Shown piece by piece: positions 5,376 through 6,841 of a stretch of 6,841 nucleotides of DNA (within the stretch, counting starts at the first letter, position 1; every line of letters starts with the position of its first letter). Source of the stretch: SLRI01 sp964393275 (GTDB lineage: Bacteria; Pseudomonadota; Alphaproteobacteria; Geminicoccales; Geminicoccaceae); assembly GCA_964393275.1 (NCBI GenBank), contig CAYMTA010000140.1, positions 1 through 6,841 on the forward strand, written 5' to 3'. The notes under the pieces were generated by a model, which saw only the letters and a list, made by a program, of their open reading frames with translations, searched no databases and had not been told where the DNA came from. The translations under genes were made by a program, and so were the position numbers.

Positions 5376-6095
5376 ATGCGCGCATCCGGCAGGGCGGCCG
5401 ACGAGCTTCGCGAGGTCGTCCTCGAGCCGGGCTGCAACCCGCATGCCGAGGGCTCCTGCCTCGTCCGCTTCGGCAACACCCATGTGCTGTGCTGTGCGAC
5501 GGTCGACGAGCGCGTGCCGCCCTTCATGCGCAACAAGGGCACGGGCTGGGTCACCGCCGAGTACGGCATGCTGCCGCGCTCGACCCACAGCCGCTCGCCG
5601 CGCGAGGCGGCCCGCGGCAAGCAGAATGGCCGCACGCTCGAGATCCAGCGCCTGATCGGCCGCGCCCTGCGCGCGGTGACCGACCTCCCGGGCATGGGCG
5701 AGCGGCAGATCATCATCGACTGCGACGTGCTGCGCGCCGATGGCGGCACGCGCACCGCCTCGATCACCGGCGCCTATGTGGCCCTCCACCAGGCCCTGGC
5801 CGGGCTGGTGCGCGATGGCGCCCTGCCGGCCCTGCCGCTGACCGACGCGGTCGCCGCCGTCTCCTGCGGCATCGTCGGCGGCGAGGCCCTGCTCGACCTC
5901 GACTACCCCGAGGACAGCGCCGCCGAGGCCGACGCCAATTTCGTCCTGGCCGGCAAGGGCGGCATCGTCGAGATCCAGTTCACCGCCGAGAAGGAGCCGC
6001 TGCCGCGGCAGGACCTCGCCCGCCTGATGACCCTGGCCGAGGCCGGCATCGAGCAGCTCCTGGTGCTGCAGCGCGCCGCCGTCCACGGCCCCTGA
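5376..6095 (+). CDS. rph: Ribonuclease PH
   Basis: A 239-residue phosphorolytic 3'-5' exoribonuclease that trims the 3' trailer of tRNA precursors, releasing nucleoside diphosphates. It normally forms a hexameric ring. Seen: TGWVTAEYGMLPRSTHSRS at 56-74, REAARGKQNGRTLEIQRLI at 76-94 with the phosphate-binding Arg86, DCDVLRADGGTRTASITGA at 115-133, and the acidic active-site segment at 174-188 with Asp180 and Asp186. Numbering matches well-studied RNase PH proteins with no gaps. The usual DMN after Glu is DAN here (Ala187). The ATG at 5376 has GAGG 9 nt upstream and gives standard length; a start at 5289 would add 29 unconserved residues. It lies 102 bases after yggU, with a weak possible promoter between, and 6 bases before rdgB. 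Confidence 0.97.
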   Translation: MRASGRAADELREVVLEPGCNPHAEGSCLVRFGNTHVLCCATVDERVPPFMRNKGTGWVTAEYGMLPRSTHSRSPREAARGKQNGRTLEIQRLIGRALRAVTDLPGMGERQIIIDCDVLRADGGTRTASITGAYVALHQALAGLVRDGALPALPLTDAVAAVSCGIVGGEALLDLDYPEDSAAEADANFVLAGKGGIVEIQFTAEKEPLPRQDLARLMTLAEAGIEQLLVLQRAAVHGP

Positions 6096-6101
6096 CCGGC
6101 C

Positions 6102-6716
6102 ATGCCCCGGCGCTTCACCGGCGACACCCTGGTCCTCGCCTCGCACAACCCGGGCAAGCTCCAGGAGCTGCGCGAGCTCCTGGCCGACCACGGCGTCGAG
6201 GTCCGCTCCGCGGCCGAGCTCGGCCTCGCCGAGCCCGAGGAGACGGCACCCGACTTCGAGGGCAACGCCGCGCTGAAGGCGCACGCCGCAGCCGAGGCCA
6301 CGGGCCTGCCGGCCCTGGCCGACGACAGCGGCCTCGAGGTCCGGGGCCTGGAAGGCCGGCCGGGCGTCCATTCCGCCCGCTGGGCCGGCCCGAAGAAGGA
6401 CTTCGCCGCCGCCATGGCCCGCGTCACCGCCGAGCTCGCCGCCCGCTTCGGCGACTGGCAGAGCGCCGACAGGCGCGCCGCCTTCGTCAGCGTCCTCTGC
6501 CTCGCCTGGCCCGACGGCCACACCGAGACCTTCGAGGGCCGCGTCGAGGGCCACCTCCTGGAGCAGCCGCAGGGCCAGGCCGGCTTCGGCTACGACCCGA
6601 TCTTCATGCCCGAAGGCGAGACCCGCACCTTCGCCGAGCTGACCCGCCCCGAGAAGGCCGCCCTCAGCCACCGCGGCATCGCCATGCGCGCCATGCTCGA
6701 GACCCTCTTCCGCTGA
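6102..6716 (+). CDS. rdgB: RdgB/HAM1-type dITP/XTP pyrophosphatase
   Basis: A 204-residue housekeeping enzyme that hydrolyses non-canonical purine triphosphates (ITP, dITP, XTP) to monophosphate and pyrophosphate, keeping deaminated bases out of DNA and RNA. Family motifs in order: SHNPGK at 14-19 (triphosphate binding), the ETAPDFEGNAALKA stretch at 47-60, LADDSGLEV at 72-80 with the metal/base acidic pair Asp74-Asp75, GRPGVHSARWAG at 85-96, GFGYDPIF at 161-168 (base recognition) and LSHRG at 188-192. Length is normal. The gap to rph is 6 bases without a clear Shine-Dalgarno, so it probably relies on translational coupling. rph-rdgB is a common pairing in alphaproteobacteria. A tRNA follows, so hemW is not directly next. 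Confidence 0.97.
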   Translation: MPRRFTGDTLVLASHNPGKLQELRELLADHGVEVRSAAELGLAEPEETAPDFEGNAALKAHAAAEATGLPALADDSGLEVRGLEGRPGVHSARWAGPKKDFAAAMARVTAELAARFGDWQSADRRAAFVSVLCLAWPDGHTETFEGRVEGHLLEQPQGQAGFGYDPIFMPEGETRTFAELTRPEKAALSHRGIAMRAMLETLFR

Positions 6717-6727
6717 CCAGCCGAGCC

Positions 6728-6756
6728 TTGCGAACTCCCCCGCAATCAACCATATC
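6728..6756 (+). promoter_or_regulatory. Putative promoter of tRNA-Ala(TGC)
   Basis: TTGCGA (6728-6733) and CATATC (6751-6756) are spaced by exactly 17 bases in a locally AT-richer stretch, with the tRNA 5' end 9 nt after the -10. The -35 matches consensus at four positions and the -10 at three. Read-through from rdgB is the alternative. Confidence 0.45.
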
Positions 6757-6765
6757 CACGCCCGT

Positions 6766-6841
6766 GGGGCCGTAGCTCAACTGGGAGAGCGCCTGCTTTG
6801 CAAGCAGGAGGTCGTCGGTTCGATCCCGATCGGCTCCACCA
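6766..6841 (+). tRNA. tRNA-Ala (anticodon TGC)
   Basis: A complete 76-nt cloverleaf ending with CCA at the last base of the window. The acceptor stem GGGGCCG/CGGCTCC has the alanine-identity G3:U70 pair. The anticodon stem is CCTGC/GCAGG around TTTGCAA with anticodon TGC, and the T arm is GTCGG-TTCGATC-CCGAT. The D loop differs from the leftward tRNA-Ala(CGC) by one base, and both acceptor stems are identical. In many bacteria tRNA-Ala(TGC) lies in the rRNA operon spacer; here it follows rdgB, and no tRNA-Ile or rRNA is seen upstream. Confidence 0.97.

Noticed and set aside
4503..6749. A 748-codon minus-strand open frame opposite the housekeeping genes
   Set aside because: It is antisense to yggT, yggU, rph and rdgB, all of which have clear family motifs. 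Its low-complexity Gly/Ala/Glu/Val-rich product looks like a shadow.

Overview
The window is about 70% GC with strongly GC-ending codons, CCA-encoding tRNA genes and a yggT-yggU / rph-rdgB gene order, which together suggest a high-GC alphaproteobacterium, perhaps Rhodospirillales-like. That placement is an inference from gene style, not from a marker gene. No mobile element, CRISPR array, phage gene or defence system is visible. Most of the window is ordinary chromosome.

Left part (1-2118): a secreted alginate-lyase-family (PL5-like) protein is read leftward, and a short-chain dehydrogenase is read rightward from the same 85-base gap. The first 35 bases hold the start of another leftward gene, probably co-transcribed with the lyase. 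A uronate or acidic-polysaccharide catabolic locus is a reasonable hypothesis, with the dehydrogenase acting on the unsaturated-uronate product or a related sugar.

Middle part (2100-4317, all leftward): two groups. The first is a 49-59 residue single-pass membrane protein followed by a RibD-C/dihydrofolate-reductase-family protein, behind a short AT-richer promoter region (about 2925-3078). The second is a SnoaL/NTF2-like protein, a 38-codon small ORF and BioY (the biotin-binding subunit of an ECF transporter), ending in a GC hairpin. Two of these leftward genes have a perfect hairpin ending exactly 5 nt before their start codon.

Right part (4389-6841): tRNA-Ala(CGC) reads leftward from a consensus -35 promoter. 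Rightward come the housekeeping genes yggT, yggU (DUF167), rph (RNase PH) and rdgB (ITP/XTP pyrophosphatase), then tRNA-Ala(TGC), which ends at the last base. The two alanine tRNA genes are nearly identical outside the anticodon arm and form an inverted pair around the housekeeping block.

The least explained items are the two small ORFs, the start-codon-proximal hairpins and a 17-nt tandem repeat before yggT. I see no convincing evidence of a new multi-gene system.
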